From NCBI RefSeq assembly GCF_000283155.1, contig NW_004454166.1, positions 3,890,974 through 3,954,973 on the forward strand: a stretch of DNA of 64,000 bases. Direction: 5' to 3'. Below the pieces are notes generated by a model. That model worked only from the letters and a program-made list of their open reading frames with translations, was not told the origin of the DNA and ran no database searches. Source of the stretch: Ceratotherium simum simum. Its lineage: Eukaryota; Chordata; Mammalia; Perissodactyla; Rhinocerotidae. Every line of letters starts with the position of its first letter. Within the stretch, counting starts at the first letter, position 1. This document shows positions 23,346-35,624 of the stretch, piece by piece. The position numbers were made by a program, and so were the translations under genes.

Positions 23346-24139
23346 TTTTGTGTTCCTTTTAAATAGGGATTCCCACACTTTGGTTCCTGAGCCTTAGGGG
23401 ACCGTGAGCCATTTCTAGTAATTCCGAAAGCCTAACAAACTAGACCTTTATCTGAGTCATGGACACCTTAGCCCAAGGAATCCTCAAGCTCCCTTGACAA
23501 TGGGCTATAATTCTAGCCACGTCTGAGTGGACACAAGCCAGCACGTGCTGAGCAGAAGCTCTAAGTGGTTAAACTGGTGAAGTGAATTACGTTATAATCA
23601 CAATTTGGGCTGAGCCTTTTAAGTCATTGGAGAAAAACCGTATTAGGGAAAGGTCCCAAGAGTCCCTGTGACTAGTGGGATGGAAAGACTGGGATTTCTG
23701 GGCCCAAGCAGTGTCCTGAACATGTCCAGTAGAGAAGTAAATGAGGAGAGAGCTGTTCCTGGGAGAGGTCAAACATACCGTAGCTTCTGTTTTCACACCT
23801 GTCCTAGTCTAGACTCCAGTTTTTTTCCAGCTGCTAATGTCCTCATAGGGAGAATTGAAGGAGACATTCTGAAATCATGCAAATATTGGCATCAAGTTAA
23901 AATGGCTGAAAATGTCTACAAGGCTGGCTTCATTCAACAGAAAATACAGTATGTGGAGTTGCTACATGCATGGCGCCATCCTCCCGATTCCCTCAGAGCT
24001 GCCTCTTGGGGAGCTCCAGGGCTGTATCTCCCCTCCCCTCCAATGCTGCAGGGGAAGGTTCAGGCCAGCACCAAGTTTGAGTCTTTGGGTGCACGACTAG
24101 GATTTCCAAACTTACTGCGCTCACTACCCACCTTCCAGG

Positions 24140-24345
24140 CTTGGAAGTGTTTCTGACCTGGGTTCACCTGCTGGCCCTGCAATTTGCTAGTTGTATGATC
24201 ATGGGTGACTCATTTCCTTTCTGTTGGTCTCGTTTTTCTTATGTGTAAATGACTGTGGATATAATTCCCACCAAATAGAATTAAATGAGAAGAAAGATCC
24301 ATGAATGCTTTGTTAATTAGCTAACAGTTAATAAGTGCTTATTCT
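24140..24345 (+). repeat. MIR SINE
   Basis: 'tgacctgggttcacctgctg' with 'tgatcatgggtgactcattt' and a spaced tail. It lies just before the ERE SINE at 24.4 kb; reversed MIR text resumes after that SINE (24.69-24.81 kb). Confidence 0.6.
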
Positions 24346-24370
24346 CAATAATTTAAGATGTAGGTTTCTT

Positions 24371-24671
24371 TCTTTTTTTTTTTTTTTGTGAGGAAGATCA
24401 GCCCTGAGCTAACATCCATGCTAATCCTCCTCTTTTTGCTGAGGAAGACTGGCTCTGAGCTAACATCTGTTGCCAATCCTCCTCCTTTTTTCCCCCAAAG
24501 CCCCAGTAGAGAGTTGTATGTCACAGTTGCACATCCTTCTACTTGCTGTATGTGGGACGCGGCCTCAGCATGGCTGGAGAAGCGGTGCGTCGGTGCGCGC
24601 CCGGGATCCGAACCCCGGGCCGCCAGCAGCGGAGCGCGCGCACCTAACCGCTAAGCCACGCGCCGGCTCTG
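24371..24671 (-). mobile_element. ERE SINE, minus strand, near full length
   Basis: A T-run at about 24372-24387, two tandem tail modules ('gctaacatc...' repeated) and a tRNA-like head with reversed B box 'ggatccgaacc' and 'cgccggc'. A 14-bp duplication GATGTAGGTTTCTT lies at 24357-24370 and 24672-24685. It splits a MIR-like region. The head keeps many CpGs, suggesting a fairly young copy. Confidence 0.93.
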
Positions 24672-25439
24672 GATGTAGGTTTCTTGTTAACACTCTAATG
24701 AGGAATTTACTGTTTGCCCCATTTTACATAAGAGGAAACCGAAGCTTAAGCCACTCGGCTTGTTATGTGGAAGAGTTGGGATTTAACTCCAGATCTCTGA
24801 CTCACCCACCACAGTCACATAGATGAGCTTATCAACTATTCCAGTGAGGGCGGGGGAAGGGTGTCACAACAGTAGAGCTTTAAAAAATAACAGGATTCCC
24901 AGAAACTGCCACGCTGTTATTGGGTGTACTTCAGGCATTACATAGCTTTAGTTTGAGGTTTTCAGTTCTGCAGGATTGGTTTCTCCGTTTCAGTCCTGAA
25001 CTTTGTTCGTTCTCTGGAACTCTTGTGTTTATAGAGAAAGCATAGTGTTTATTCATTCAACAAACATTTCCTGATCACTGTGTGCCATGCCCTTCTATTG
25101 GGGTTTTAGAAATGACCTGGTGAGGTCTCTCATAGCTTGACAGGGCTGTGCATTTGGATGCTAGGATCCCAGTCTCATCTGGGACTACAAGTTCTAAATA
25201 GCTATGTGATTACGGAGAAACCGGACAGGGAGCCTTCTCAAGGTCCCCTCAGCTATTGGTGAAATCAGTAGTTGGGACGACAGTTTAAGAACTAGTATGC
25301 TCATGGTGTGTGGGCAGTGGTGCTAGGGATTGCGAAACTGGCACTGCCTCCGGGAAATCCACACTGTGTGGTCACTTCTCCGACGGAGGAAAACTAGGGA
25401 GCCCTGGGATCCCTAGCTGGAAGGGCTGAGAGTTCACTG

Positions 25440-25560
25440 CGTCCTCCCCATTGTACCACAGAGGACTGGGGCTCAGAGAGAAGGGGCTTGCCCAAGATCG
25501 TGCAGCAAGGCTGTAGCGGAGCAGATGCCAGAACGAAGGTTCCTGCTTCCCTGCTGGGGC
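25440..25560 (-). repeat. MIR SINE, reverse, partial
   Basis: 'actggggctcagagagaagg' and 'cttgcccaagatcgtgcagc' match the reversed MIR middle. Confidence 0.6.
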
Positions 25561-26304
25561 TCCTTCCGGGAACTGTGCCGTGCGCCCTGTGTTGAGCCTC
25601 TGCATAAGCCAGCCGACCTCTCTCTAGAGGCCAGCCTCTGGAACCAGATAAACCGGGGGGTGGGCTTCGATTAGTGGGCGGTGTTTATCAAAGGGGGAGG
25701 AGTAAAGGCTGCAAGGTTAGCTAGGAAAAATAAAGTGAATCATGCTAGTAAATCTAGGAGAAAGCCAGCAGGTTCATGAGACTGCGTGGAGGGGCAGAGT
25801 AGGGAGAAGCAGCCGGCAGAGCGGCACTGTTGGGCATTCTTGTGACCACAAATGTTAGGTGAGCCAAGAACACAGTGAACTGACCCAGTAGGGTTAAGGT
25901 CAAGGCTAAACTGTTTAAATACTGTTCCTGGTTGCTCTGGCAACTAGGTCTCTTCCCCATGCTAAAGACGTTATAATAAAATCAAACATTAACTAAACAG
26001 GAATCAAAGGTGTAGTCATACGTAGTCTAGATCACGCCATTTTGGGGAAAGGTCTCGAAGTTTGTGCCTCAGAAAGAAATGGAGACATGAGGGAAAGAAC
26101 TTGAATTACACATCAAAGAGTTAAACTGGTCCTGCAAACACACTCGTCTTTCTTCCCATTGACTCTGTCCTAGGCGGTGTAGACAATATATCCTGGAGTT
26201 GCACGTCCCTGTGGTCTCACCTGTTCTACTCAAGGATATGGTTGCTGGTAAGAAAACAGAAGCTCGTTCTTCTGTCTATCTAAATTGGTTTGGGTTGTAG
26301 AATT

Positions 26305-26420
26305 TAAATCAGTGGTTCTCTGACTTCAGCATGCACCAGAATCGCCTAGAGGGAATCTGCTTCTGCTCCCTAGCAGATTTGGCAGCACCAGACCGGGAGT
26401 CCTGGCTCTAAAGCAGGAGT
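26305..26420. mobile_element. hAT relic (MER20/MER5-like), partial
   Basis: 'atcagtggttctctgactt' then 'catgcaccagaatcgcctag', the characteristic first half of such elements. Confidence 0.6.
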
Positions 26421-26931
26421 CACAGTGTGGAGCCAGGGGCGCTGGGCTTGTAGTTTACTCCAGGCCTGTCACCTGTACAGGGGTGTGACTTCTGTCCCCC
26501 TTGCTCTTCTTTAAAGCCTTACCCCTGATGCTAATTGTTGCGCAGTCTGCACTGTGTCCGGGGAAATTCCCCCCGCCTTCTGTGGTTTTGCATTGTGTGT
26601 ATTTGTATCCTGGCGGTACGCAAGGTCAGCTAGCTGCGGAGCCCTGATTCTCCCTTCAGTTCTCGCACTCTGACTCAGAGCAGTGCCTCCTCGTACAGAG
26701 GACGTGCTGTCTGGACGAAGAAAACACACTCTTGCCAGACTTCCTTTTGTAGTAGCTTACTGCACTGAAACCTTCTGTCAGCTCCAGGAGGCAGTAAGAA
26801 ATGAAAGGTGCAAGTATGTAATGATCGTGCTGGGCAAGGATTTCCTTCCTGGGTGGGCAGTTGGATACCGGTGTGGATCCCCGCCCCCCCATTCTGATGG
26901 TATAAAAGGCAGGGAGCCATGGCTCTGTGTA

Positions 26932-26950
26932 CCCCCCCCCCCCCCCCCCC
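26932..26950. repeat. C19 homopolymer
   Basis: Nineteen consecutive C residues, preceded by a C7 run at 26884-26890 ('ccgccccccc'). Length is likely polymorphic and may be a sequencing weak point. No gene is present. Confidence 0.85.
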
Positions 26951-27185
26951 GGCAGATGCCTCACAGCAGGAGAGCTGCTGAACCCTCCAGGCCTCTTGTG
27001 CCACACAGGGAGGGCACCAGGGAGCTATGAAACATTTGTGTTAATGCTGTGTGCATCCTTTGCACTGCTCGTTGGTAGGTTTAGTAGTAAACTGAAAGTA
27101 AAGCACACTTAGGCGAGTGGTGAGTTGTCATTGTCACCAATCTCTGAACCTGGTGCAGGCTGAGTGCTCGGACCTAGCTCACTGC

Positions 27186-27270
27186 TGTTTCTTTTCCTCC
27201 TTCCTCTTCCCCCTCCTTCTCATCTCCTTTCCTTCTTGCTCCTCTTCCTCCCGGACCCCCTCCCCTTCTA
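27186..27270. repeat. Polypyrimidine tract
   Basis: About 85 bases that are almost all C and T on the plus strand (TTCC/CTTC units), interrupted by a few G and A. Confidence 0.7.
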
Positions 27271-27415
27271 TGCTCCCGTTACTCTCTTCTGTTCTATACA
27301 ACTCAGATATTCCTGGGCTAGTGTGTGTACAAATGAAAGTGTGCAAAGAAACACAATCCTCCAAGAAAAGTTATTAAAAAGTAGTTCTGATTTTCACTTA
27401 TATTTTTCCAAGTTT

Positions 27416-27822
27416 TCATGGGTTGAATTGTGTCCCCTCAAATTCATATATTGAAGTTCTAATCCCTAGAACCTCAGAACGTGCCCTTTTTGGAGACAGA
27501 GTCTTTACAGAGGTAATCAAGTTAGATTGAGGCCGTTAGCATGGTCCCTAATGCAATATGACTTGTGTCCTTATACGAACGGGAGATCTGGACATAGACA
27601 GCCATACAGGGAGAGCGCCATGTGGACTTGAAAACATCCATCTACAAGCCAAGGAGAGAGGCCTGGAACAGATCTTTCCTTCGCAGCCTTCAGAAGGAAC
27701 CAAACCTGCCAGCACCTCGACTTCTAGCCTCCAGAATTGTGAGACAATACATTTCTGTTGTTGAAGCCACCCCATTTGTGGTACTTGGTTATGGCAGCCC
27801 TAGTAAACTAATGCATAAATAC
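27416..27822 (+). mobile_element. Solo LTR of MaLR type (MLT1-like)
   Basis: Begins 'catgggttgaattgtgtccc' and ends 'gcagccctagtaaactaatg', with 'cttctagcctccagaattgt' before it. It is an LTR relic of an ERVL-MaLR element; no internal retroviral genes are present. The element at 35.2 kb is its reverse complement in kind. Confidence 0.85.
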
Positions 27823-28650
27823 ATTAAAGGAGAGGCCAATCCCTAACTCTCAGCAATGCTTCTAAAAATCCCCCTTCCTGTCTTCCTAGTTCTTGCACAT
27901 CTGCAGCAGCTATGGAACCTCTAAACTCCAGAAACTCTTCCCCATTACTAGCCTGAATGACTTTTGTTTTTCTAACACTTCCCCTTGGGGAGCAAGAAAT
28001 CAGCAAGCTCTGATTCATTGCTCTGGTATCTTAATCTTGAGAAAAGTGGTTCCCCAAATCTGAAACACAAGCATTTGGGTCACTAGAAGTGGATATCCCC
28101 CATCGTAAATAAAAAACTGGCCTATTTCACACAGGAGGGGGCCTTATTTCTACTTAGATTGTTTTGTCTGGAGACTTGTTCGTCTCGTGGTGAACTGAGA
28201 AAACCCCCGTGTTCTGACTCAAGAAACCAAGAAGACTTGGTTGGTGGTAAATTCTTGGCAGGGAGTTTGGTGACCAGAGCTCATTCAGCAGAGTGGAGGG
28301 CATTCATACCCCCACTGGTAAAGCTTGGACCAGTGAAGGCCTGGCACAGCCAGCTGGGATTTGGTGGGCTACCCAGCAGCCTGGGGATCCAGATTCAGGT
28401 TTTCACTAATTTCTATTATCCTTACGTTCCAAGAACGAGCTCCACTTGGTCATTGTGACAAAAACAGTTAACTTAGCAGGCCGGACACTGCTATTCTTAG
28501 AAAGGTCTGTTTGCCAGGTTGGCCCTTGGCTGGTGGTCTGGGGACTTGGCATTTCAACTGTTCCCTGACGGATAAGGCTGGCTGACTGTGTGATTCATCC
28601 GCACCAGCTTGCCTTCTGAGAGTCTGGAATTTGGGTAGTTGCCAAGTAGA
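27823..28650. other. Intergenic, no gene recognised
   Basis: Mixed-composition, unique-looking sequence between a MaLR LTR and an ERE SINE. Confidence 0.6.
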
Positions 28651-28663
28651 AGATGCCTATGCA

Positions 28664-28915
28664 GGGGCCGGCCCGGTGGCGCAAGTGGTTAAGTGTGCGC
28701 GCTCTGCTGCGGCGGCCTGGGGTTTGCTGGTTCGGATCCCGGGTGTGCACTGATGCACTGCTTGGCAAGCCATGCTGTGGCGGCGTCCCATATAAAGTGG
28801 AGGAAGATGAGTATGGATGTTAGCCCAGGGCCAGTCTTCCTCAGCAGAAAAAAAGAGGAGGATTGGCAGATGTTAGCTCAGGGCTGATCTCCTCACCAAA
28901 AAAAAAAAAAAGAAA
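28664..28915 (+). mobile_element. ERE SINE, plus strand, full length
   Basis: Head 'ggggccggcccggtggc', A box TGGCGCAAGTGG (28677-28688), B box GGTTCGGATCC (28729-28739), body 'tcccatataaagtggagg' and A tail to about 28915. The 13-bp duplication AGATGCCTATGCA lies at 28651-28663 and 28916-28928. The tRNA-derived promoter is intact in sequence. Confidence 0.95.
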
Positions 28916-29079
28916 AGATGCCTATGCAATCACCACCCATAGAGTCCTTGGGCCCTGAGTCTCTAAGAGGCTTCCTGGGCAGAAGCATTGCACACCTGAT
29001 GGCACTCTTCACTGCTAGAGAGAGAAACGTGCTTGATGATTGTGTTTGCTAATATTTTATCTGTTTTATTTCTCAATAT

Positions 29080-29300
29080 TCTTCAGTTTAACTCCCATTT
29101 ATCAAGCTTTTACTTTGTTCAATCTGTTCTAGACGTTTTGACATATAGCAACTTCTGTAATCTTGTGAGATACCCATGACAACTCATTTTGCAGGGGAGA
29201 AAACTGAGGCCCACAGAGGTGGAGCGACTCTCCCAAAGTCACGGAGCCACTGACCGCATGGCAGAGCTGGGATCAGGGCTCTCTGCCTCCGTGTTACAGT
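29080..29300 (-). repeat. MIR SINE, reverse
   Basis: 'gggagaaaactgaggcccac', 'ctcccaaagtcacggagcc' and 'agagctgggatcagggctct' are the reversed MIR. Confidence 0.8.
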
Positions 29301-30519
29301 GACCAGCAGTCTGAGTTTGCCCTGACTAAGGGGTTTCTGGGGACGTGGCACTTTGAGGACGAAAACCGGGATGTTTCTGGGCAGACTGGGACAGTTGGTC
29401 ACCTACTTCATGTCTACATTTTTTATACTTTATTGGACTGGATACTTCTATTTTCCTAACACAGAGCTTGTCTGTGTTAGGAGTTGGGCATATTTAGACC
29501 CAAATTGGAAGAGCCAGACTCCTGGTGTCTCAAGGAGAACAACTTCCAAATTCCTTTCCTTGGTGCCAGCACCTTGCCTGCTTTGCTCTGTCTGCCCTTT
29601 TGTCTCATCCCCCAGCTCTGCCCACCACATTTTTCAGCATTACTGGTTTTAATTTCCTTTACCATCCCCTTTGCAAAAACTTCTTTCCTGATTTAATTAC
29701 TATTTCTCTTAATTCAATTTTATTCCCTTGATTGTTGTTAAACTCCTAAAGTTGTTTCTCCAAAGAATTTAACGGCGAGGCCCTGTGCTTAAAGATTAAT
29801 TGTCGTCATTTTGCCTTCAAACACAGGTACCTGCTTACTTCTCTTCAATTATCTCTGGGAGAAAGGAAAGGGACCATCCTTCTTCCCAGGGCCTTTCTGA
29901 GAACAGACACTGCTGGGGGCTGCCTTCTGAGAGAGAGAGCAAGCCAAGGCTCTTAAATTTGTCTTCCACCTTCTACTGACTCTGATCTCACGATCTGAGA
30001 GTAGCCAGAGCACCCCGGCTCCTCAGGAGGGCTCAGGCCGTGGACAGGTTGGGGGGCTCCGGGGCAGCAGCCCAGGCTTAGAGATGACAGCTCTCTGTAG
30101 GAGGGGTTTGGGACGGTGAGGAGGGGGAACAGTGGCTGGCTCTGGCCTCAGCATCCTGCCTGGCTAAGGTCTGTCAGAGGAACTAAGGCTCTGGCTCAAA
30201 GGAACAGAAACACTCTCGGCTAGAATTTCCCTTCCCTGGAATGCCCCTCCAAGGAAACCAAAGCTTCAGTGTTCTACCTTCCCACCCTCTTTCTCACCTT
30301 CTCAGTACAGCAGCCCTTTGACCTTTAAGAGACCCGCCCACCCCAAACTCTCTCCTTTCCCCAGCTCCGTCACCCCTGAATCTGCTGTCTTTGCATACAA
30401 ACCTTGAAAAATGGTCGCCAGAGGAGGAGGGACAGTTGCAGGTGGGGCTCTGGCCAGCTTCCTGAAGGATCCCGTTGCTGCACCCCCTTCCCCTCTGTGG
30501 GAGAAGCTCCCTTGAGAGG

Positions 30520-30750
30520 TGGGAAGCACAGGCTCGGGTCAGGGGCCCAGCCTGGCACTTAGGAGCCCTGTGATCTCGTTGCTCAGCCGCCCTGAGCCTC
30601 CGTTCCCTCGTCTGCAGATGTTCGGATATAGTACCAGGTAAAAGGGGTGTAGGCTGACTTTTATTTTATGTCAGAATTAAATGAAAGGATTGGAGTGAAG
30701 TAATCAGCACAATGCCTGGCACCTAATAAGCCTTAGATAACAAGTAGTGT
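30520..30750 (+). repeat. MIR SINE
   Basis: 'ccctgagcctccgttccctc' and 'cagcacaatgcctggcacct' bracket the MIR core. Confidence 0.7.
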
Positions 30751-31849
30751 TATTCACACTGAGTAGCATTTGGTCCTATATGTCATAGAATCCTCACCTT
30801 TTAGGGCTGAAAAGAAAGTTGAAGACCGTTAGGTCACCCTTCCCGCATCCTCCAATTTGCATATGAAATCCTCTCCGCTCTCTGGCCCTGCTTGGATACC
30901 TCCTGTGATGGGAGCTCACTGCTCTCGGGGAATCCCGGCCTTCTTTGGGCCCCTCTGTAGATGTCAAGTAGGAGCTCTATTTACAGGTCTGATGTATTTA
31001 AACTGCTTTCCCGTTGCAGGAACAGGAAGCCTTTCCCTATTCAACCACAGTAATGTAGGCTGCCAGAGAACAGGATCAAATGGTCGTTTGGAGGATAATT
31101 CAGCAAATAACTCAATGACATACTCACAGGTTACATACAGGTGAGGGTTCTAGACTCTAGACTTTCCCTTTACCCAGTTCCTGGAGTCTAGTCCAGCTGA
31201 AGACAATGTCCTGAGAATGAGGAAGAGCCCAGCGAATCCAGGCACATTTTATAGATACGGCCTCAAGGATCCCAAAGGAACCTTTGAAATCACCTTTTTC
31301 CCGGGTTCACGAGGACTCATAAATAATGCCGTCCATCCCTGGCTATTCATGCTCATTAAATGCTGGAATAAAGTGCTTAGAGCTCACGAGGGGCTCCATC
31401 CCCGTGACTCCGGGGCTGCTTGGCTGCATTTATGATGAGAAGGCCCTGGGGTGTTCAATAAACTACCCAATTTGTCTAATGTAATCCTCCCACGACCCTG
31501 CTGATGTTACCAGCTTCATGTCACACATTCTTGTGCTAGTGGGACAGTACCAGAATGTATTTTAAATTCCCGCTGTATCTATTTAAGTTTTATTTAAAGG
31601 AAATGATTTTCACAGTTTAAAGCAGATTTTGTAATGTAAATGTACCTATGTATGTAGGTGTGAGGAGCTAGAATTGTGCTGTCATAGGTATGAAGACAGC
31701 AAGGGAATGATTTAGGAATGAGCAGCTGTACATTCACAGACCAACTAATTGTCAGTCCATACTGTTCTCTTAAGAATTGTGATTTTCAAAATAGTGGATT
31801 CCCATTGTTATGTAGCATATATTTATATAAAACAATTTGTTCTCATATA

Positions 31850-32070
31850 GCACTTAATAGATTTAATCTTACTTTAATGATATGTAGGCTCCTAGGAGTT
31901 TAGAGCAAGATTGGGCCTTAGAACTTAATCTGGCCAATCCCTCCTTTTACAGATGAAAAAATTGAGACCCAGAGAGGTTAAAGGGTTTGCACAAGATCAT
32001 GCCTGGATAAGTGCACGGCTGGGATTCAAGCCTAGATTGAAAAATTCGAAGGTGGTGCCCTTTCTGCCAT
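31850..32070 (-). repeat. MIR SINE, reverse
   Basis: 'ccttttacagatgaaaaaat' with 'acccagagaggttaaagggt' and 'ggctgggattcaagcctag' are the reversed MIR. Confidence 0.75.
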
Positions 32071-33779
32071 AATGAGAATCCCTTAACATGCCTCTATGTA
32101 CCTGGCTTTTGTAAACACCTGCCATGGGAGGCAACATGGACACACAACACGTTTATGATAAGGGAGTGTGCCGTAGCGCTTGTCCTCACTGGCCACTAGG
32201 ATTCACACGGCCCACCTGGTTGCTTAGGCGACCATTCTCTCGTCTCCCTCGCCGCTCTCCCTGCATCCCAGGGTAGCTCTGGTATAATAGGAGACAGACA
32301 AACCTTGAATTGGAACAGCTGGCTTTCAAGCAGCTGTCACTCCACCTCCCTGGCCCTCAGTTTCCTTGGTTGTAAAGTGGGGTTACTTCCTCCTGTAACC
32401 CTCAGGCTACCCGCAGTATCTATCTTACGGATGCAAGTGGCATTGGTTCACAACTCCCTGCACGAGTAGTGAGATGAGCTTCCCTGGCATCAAAGGGACA
32501 TGTTATTGTTTCCTTGTCCTCTAGCTCTGAGATTCTGTTTATTTTGGATTAACTTGGTGGACTGATCAATTTTGCTCTCTCACACGTGCTGTCCCTGCCT
32601 CACACCACAAAGATGAGGAACCACAACTCCCTTTCCTTGATTCCCCTCATGTGCACATGAGGCATCTACATATGTGTAGCAGACTGTATAGAAGACTTCA
32701 GGAAACAGGTTTGCATCACCGTATTGCTTGTTTCCCCCTTTTTTTACAGCACCCTTCTGCAGGACTCATCTCAGAAATTCTGTCTTTCACTTCAAAACAC
32801 AGAATACCTTAGCTCATTAATTCTCTATTATTTAGGATCTATGTTTTGCTGCAACAGAGACCTATAAAGCAATACCTTAAATAGGGTTAAATTTTTCCCC
32901 ATGTAAAAGAAGTCTGGAGGTAGGCATTCTAAGGCTGGTATGGTAGTGCTATAATCTCATCAATATCCTGACCTCCTCTTGTCTTTCTGTTTTGCTATCC
33001 TTAGCACAAGCCTACTATCTTCCATCAAGATCACCTCAGGATTGCAAAATGGCTGCTGCATCACCAGTCATTACATCTATATTTCAGGCAGAGGAAGAGG
33101 GAAGGCCAAAAAGGGGCCTGCCAACGGAGTCAGTCCCCTTTTCAGGGAGCATTTCCAGAAGTCCTATACTACAGTTTATTCCTTCATTCCATTGGCCAGA
33201 AGTTAGTCACATGGCCACTCTTATCTGGAAGGGAGGCTGGGAAATCTAATTGTTCAGCAGGGCACATTGCCACCTCCAACAAAATCAGGACTGTGTATAA
33301 GTAAGAAGAGAAGAATGAATTTTGTCTAGGCAACCAGCAATGTCTGCCACAACCTCCAAATCAGGTCTGGACCTGTCTTTGCATAGCCAATGACTGATTA
33401 TTCTATTCAATCTAAGCTGTCACACTGCTGATGGGCGGGAGCAGGAGTAAAAGAAAGGGCTGAACCTTTCGTCTGCTGTCTTTACTAAGCCTCTGTGAGT
33501 GGACGGGGCAGCCTAGAGATTTATTTTCCCCCGATGGGAAATTTACCACCCTCCTTAGAAGGCAGAAATGGTTACAGTTCCCTTTTATTTTCCTATTGCT
33601 GCACCCAAGGATTGTTGTGAGAATCAAAAGACAGATATGAGAAAGCATGTTGTAAACTACAAAATGCTGTTCAGTGACAGCAATGATCGTTTGTCATTAT
33701 TATGAGTGTTGTCATGTCTCCTAAAGCTGCCTGCTCAGTTGAAGGAAAGAGTTTTCTGAGAGACGTCAACAGTGGGAGC

Positions 33780-33890
33780 CAAAGAGAAGAGAGAGGAGGG
33801 GGAAGGGGACCAGAGAGACAGAGAGAAGAGGGGAGAAGGATGAGTGGAGAGAGGACAGAGGGAAGAGAGAAGAGGGGAGGCCCTTTCCAC
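33780..33890. repeat. Polypurine GA-rich tract
   Basis: About 110 bases almost entirely A and G ('aagagaagagagaggaggg', 'gagagaagaggggagaagga'), with few pyrimidine breaks. Confidence 0.8.
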
Positions 33891-34074
33891 CTCAAAGGCA
33901 GAACAGAAATATCTCGACCCACCTGAACCCCGTGACTGACGCAGAGACACACGCAGCTCTGGGAGACGGCATCACAGCTCTCTACTCAGGTTCCTCTGAC
34001 TATTGAAACACGCCTCCCTCATTCAAAGCAATGTGTATACTGAAGACTTTATGAAAAGCACAAGGAAGGTTTTT

Positions 34075-34365
34075 TGATGTATAATTGACTTACAATAAAC
34101 TGTGCATATTTAAAGAGTATAACGTGATACATTATGACATAAGTATATGCTCGGGAAATCATCGCTACAGCCAACACGATGAACACGTCCGTCACCCCGT
34201 GCTGCCTCCCTCCTGCTCCTCCCTGTCCCCTCCCCACCAAGAATCCCCGATCTGCTTTCTGCCACTCGGGATTAGTTTGCATTTTCTTGAATTTTATACA
34301 AATGGAACGCAAAATTCCATATGTAACGTATGTACTCTTTTGTGCCTGGCTTCTTTCACTCAGCA
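34075..34365 (-). mobile_element. L1 3' tip, reverse
   Basis: 'gatgtataattgacttacaa', 'cgtgatacattatgacataa' and 'ttttgtgcctggcttctttc' are reversed L1 3' UTR features. About 290 bp, degenerate. Confidence 0.75.
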
Positions 34366-34484
34366 TAACTAAAAAAAACCCCCAAATTACAGAGAAGTGT
34401 AATTAATGATAAAATGTAGACCAGCCAGGATTGAGAACAGTTAATATTTAGTCATATTTGCTTCAGCTTTCCTCCTGTTTTTTT

Positions 34485-34935
34485 TTTTTTTTTTTAGTAA
34501 TGTGATTTACACAAAAAGAAAAGTTCAAAAAAATGTATAGATTTTCATGAATAATTATAAAGGAAGCCCCTGTGTCACCACCACCAGGTCAAGAAACGGA
34601 GCCCTGCAAACACCCAGTAACCTCCTTTGTCCCCTCTCTGCCAACGCCCCCTCACTTCCCAATCCTGCTTGTAACTGTGTCCTCACTTCTGGGAGAGTCA
34701 TTTTCTTGCTTTTCTTTTTGGTTTTATGACCTATGTATCCGTCCCAGGATGGTAGAGTTGAGTCACCTGTTGGAGAATTTTATATGAAGGAACTCATACT
34801 GTACATCTTTTTCTGTGACCTGCATTTTTTACCATCATGTTTGTGAGATTAGCTGTGTTGTGCCGTGTGGATATGGTTTGCTCATCTTGATAGCTGTAGA
34901 GTATTCCATTGTGTGAATATACCACACAGCCACAC
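34485..34935 (-). mobile_element. Old LINE (L1/HAL1-like) fragment, reverse
   Basis: Begins with a T-run (34477-34495) and contains 'ccaggtcaagaaacgga', 'ttctgtgacctgcattttt' and 'tagagtattccattgtgtg', typical of reversed old L1-related 3' ends. Confidence 0.65.
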
Positions 34936-35222
34936 TGGAGAAAAGCCTTTTAAATGTGATCAGTACAGTTTGGCCTTTGGTTGGCACTCAAGCCTCGTAG
35001 CCATCAGACAGTCGTCACAGGATAGAAACAAGTGAAACATGCTCCACCCCTGCGGCCAGTCCCCGGACCCCACCCTGTGTCCACAGGAAGTCAACTCCAT
35101 AAATATTCACATATGCAAATCATAAATATTTACTACAACATCTTCTGCTCTGACGTAGTATTCTTTTTGAAGAAGCAAGCACAAAGTAGCTTTTTAAAAA
35201 AAATCGTGAAGTCTGTGTCATT

Positions 35223-35624
35223 GTATTAGTTAGCTCCGCCTAATAACAAAGAACCACAGACTGGATGGCTTAAACCACAGAAATGTACTTTTTCGAAGTT
35301 CTGGAGGCTGGAGATCAAGGTGTCGGCAGGTTGGTTTCTTCTGAGGCCTCTCTCCTTGGCTTGCAGAGGGCCCTTCTCTCCGTGTCCTCATGCGGTTGTC
35401 CCTCTGTCATCTCACTGTCTTCCCTCTGTGCTTCTTTGTGTCCTAATCTCTTCTTATAAATACCCCAGTCGGGCTGGATTAGGGACCACCCTGGTGACCA
35501 CGCTTTACCTTAATCACCTCTTTAAAGGCCCCATTTTCAAATGCAGTCACATTCTGAGGTCCTGGGGGTTAGGACGTCAGCGTATGAATTTTGGGAAGAC
35601 GCAGTTCAGTCCGTAACAGTCGTG
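35223..35624 (-). mobile_element. Solo LTR of MaLR type (MLT1-like), reverse
   Basis: 'ttagttagctccgcctaat', 'ttctggaggctggagatcaa', 'cacattctgaggtcctgggg' and 'gtccgtaacag' read as the reverse complement of the 27.4 kb element. No internal genes. Confidence 0.82.

Larger units (their letters stand above)
24830..27185. other. Intergenic with a TATA/GC-box cluster, no gene recognised
   Basis: Includes a reversed MIR (25.44 kb) and an hAT relic (26.3 kb). At 26879-26908 a C-rich GC-box-like run is followed by a TATAAAAG at 26901-26908. No conserved coding sequence follows. Confidence 0.55.
29310..34070. other. Intergenic, MIR-containing, no gene recognised
   Basis: Holds MIRs at 30.5, 31.9 and 32.3 kb and the polypurine tract at 33.8 kb. 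Open frames are short and lack codon character. Confidence 0.6.

Noticed and set aside
23668..24156. 162-residue plus-strand open frame
   Set aside because: No recognisable domain, no splice or promoter context, and it runs into MIR sequence at its end.
28664..28740. tRNA-like sequence with A and B boxes
   Set aside because: It is the head of an ERE SINE with body, A tail and target duplication, not a tRNA gene. The same holds at 53385 and, reversed, at 24.6 kb.
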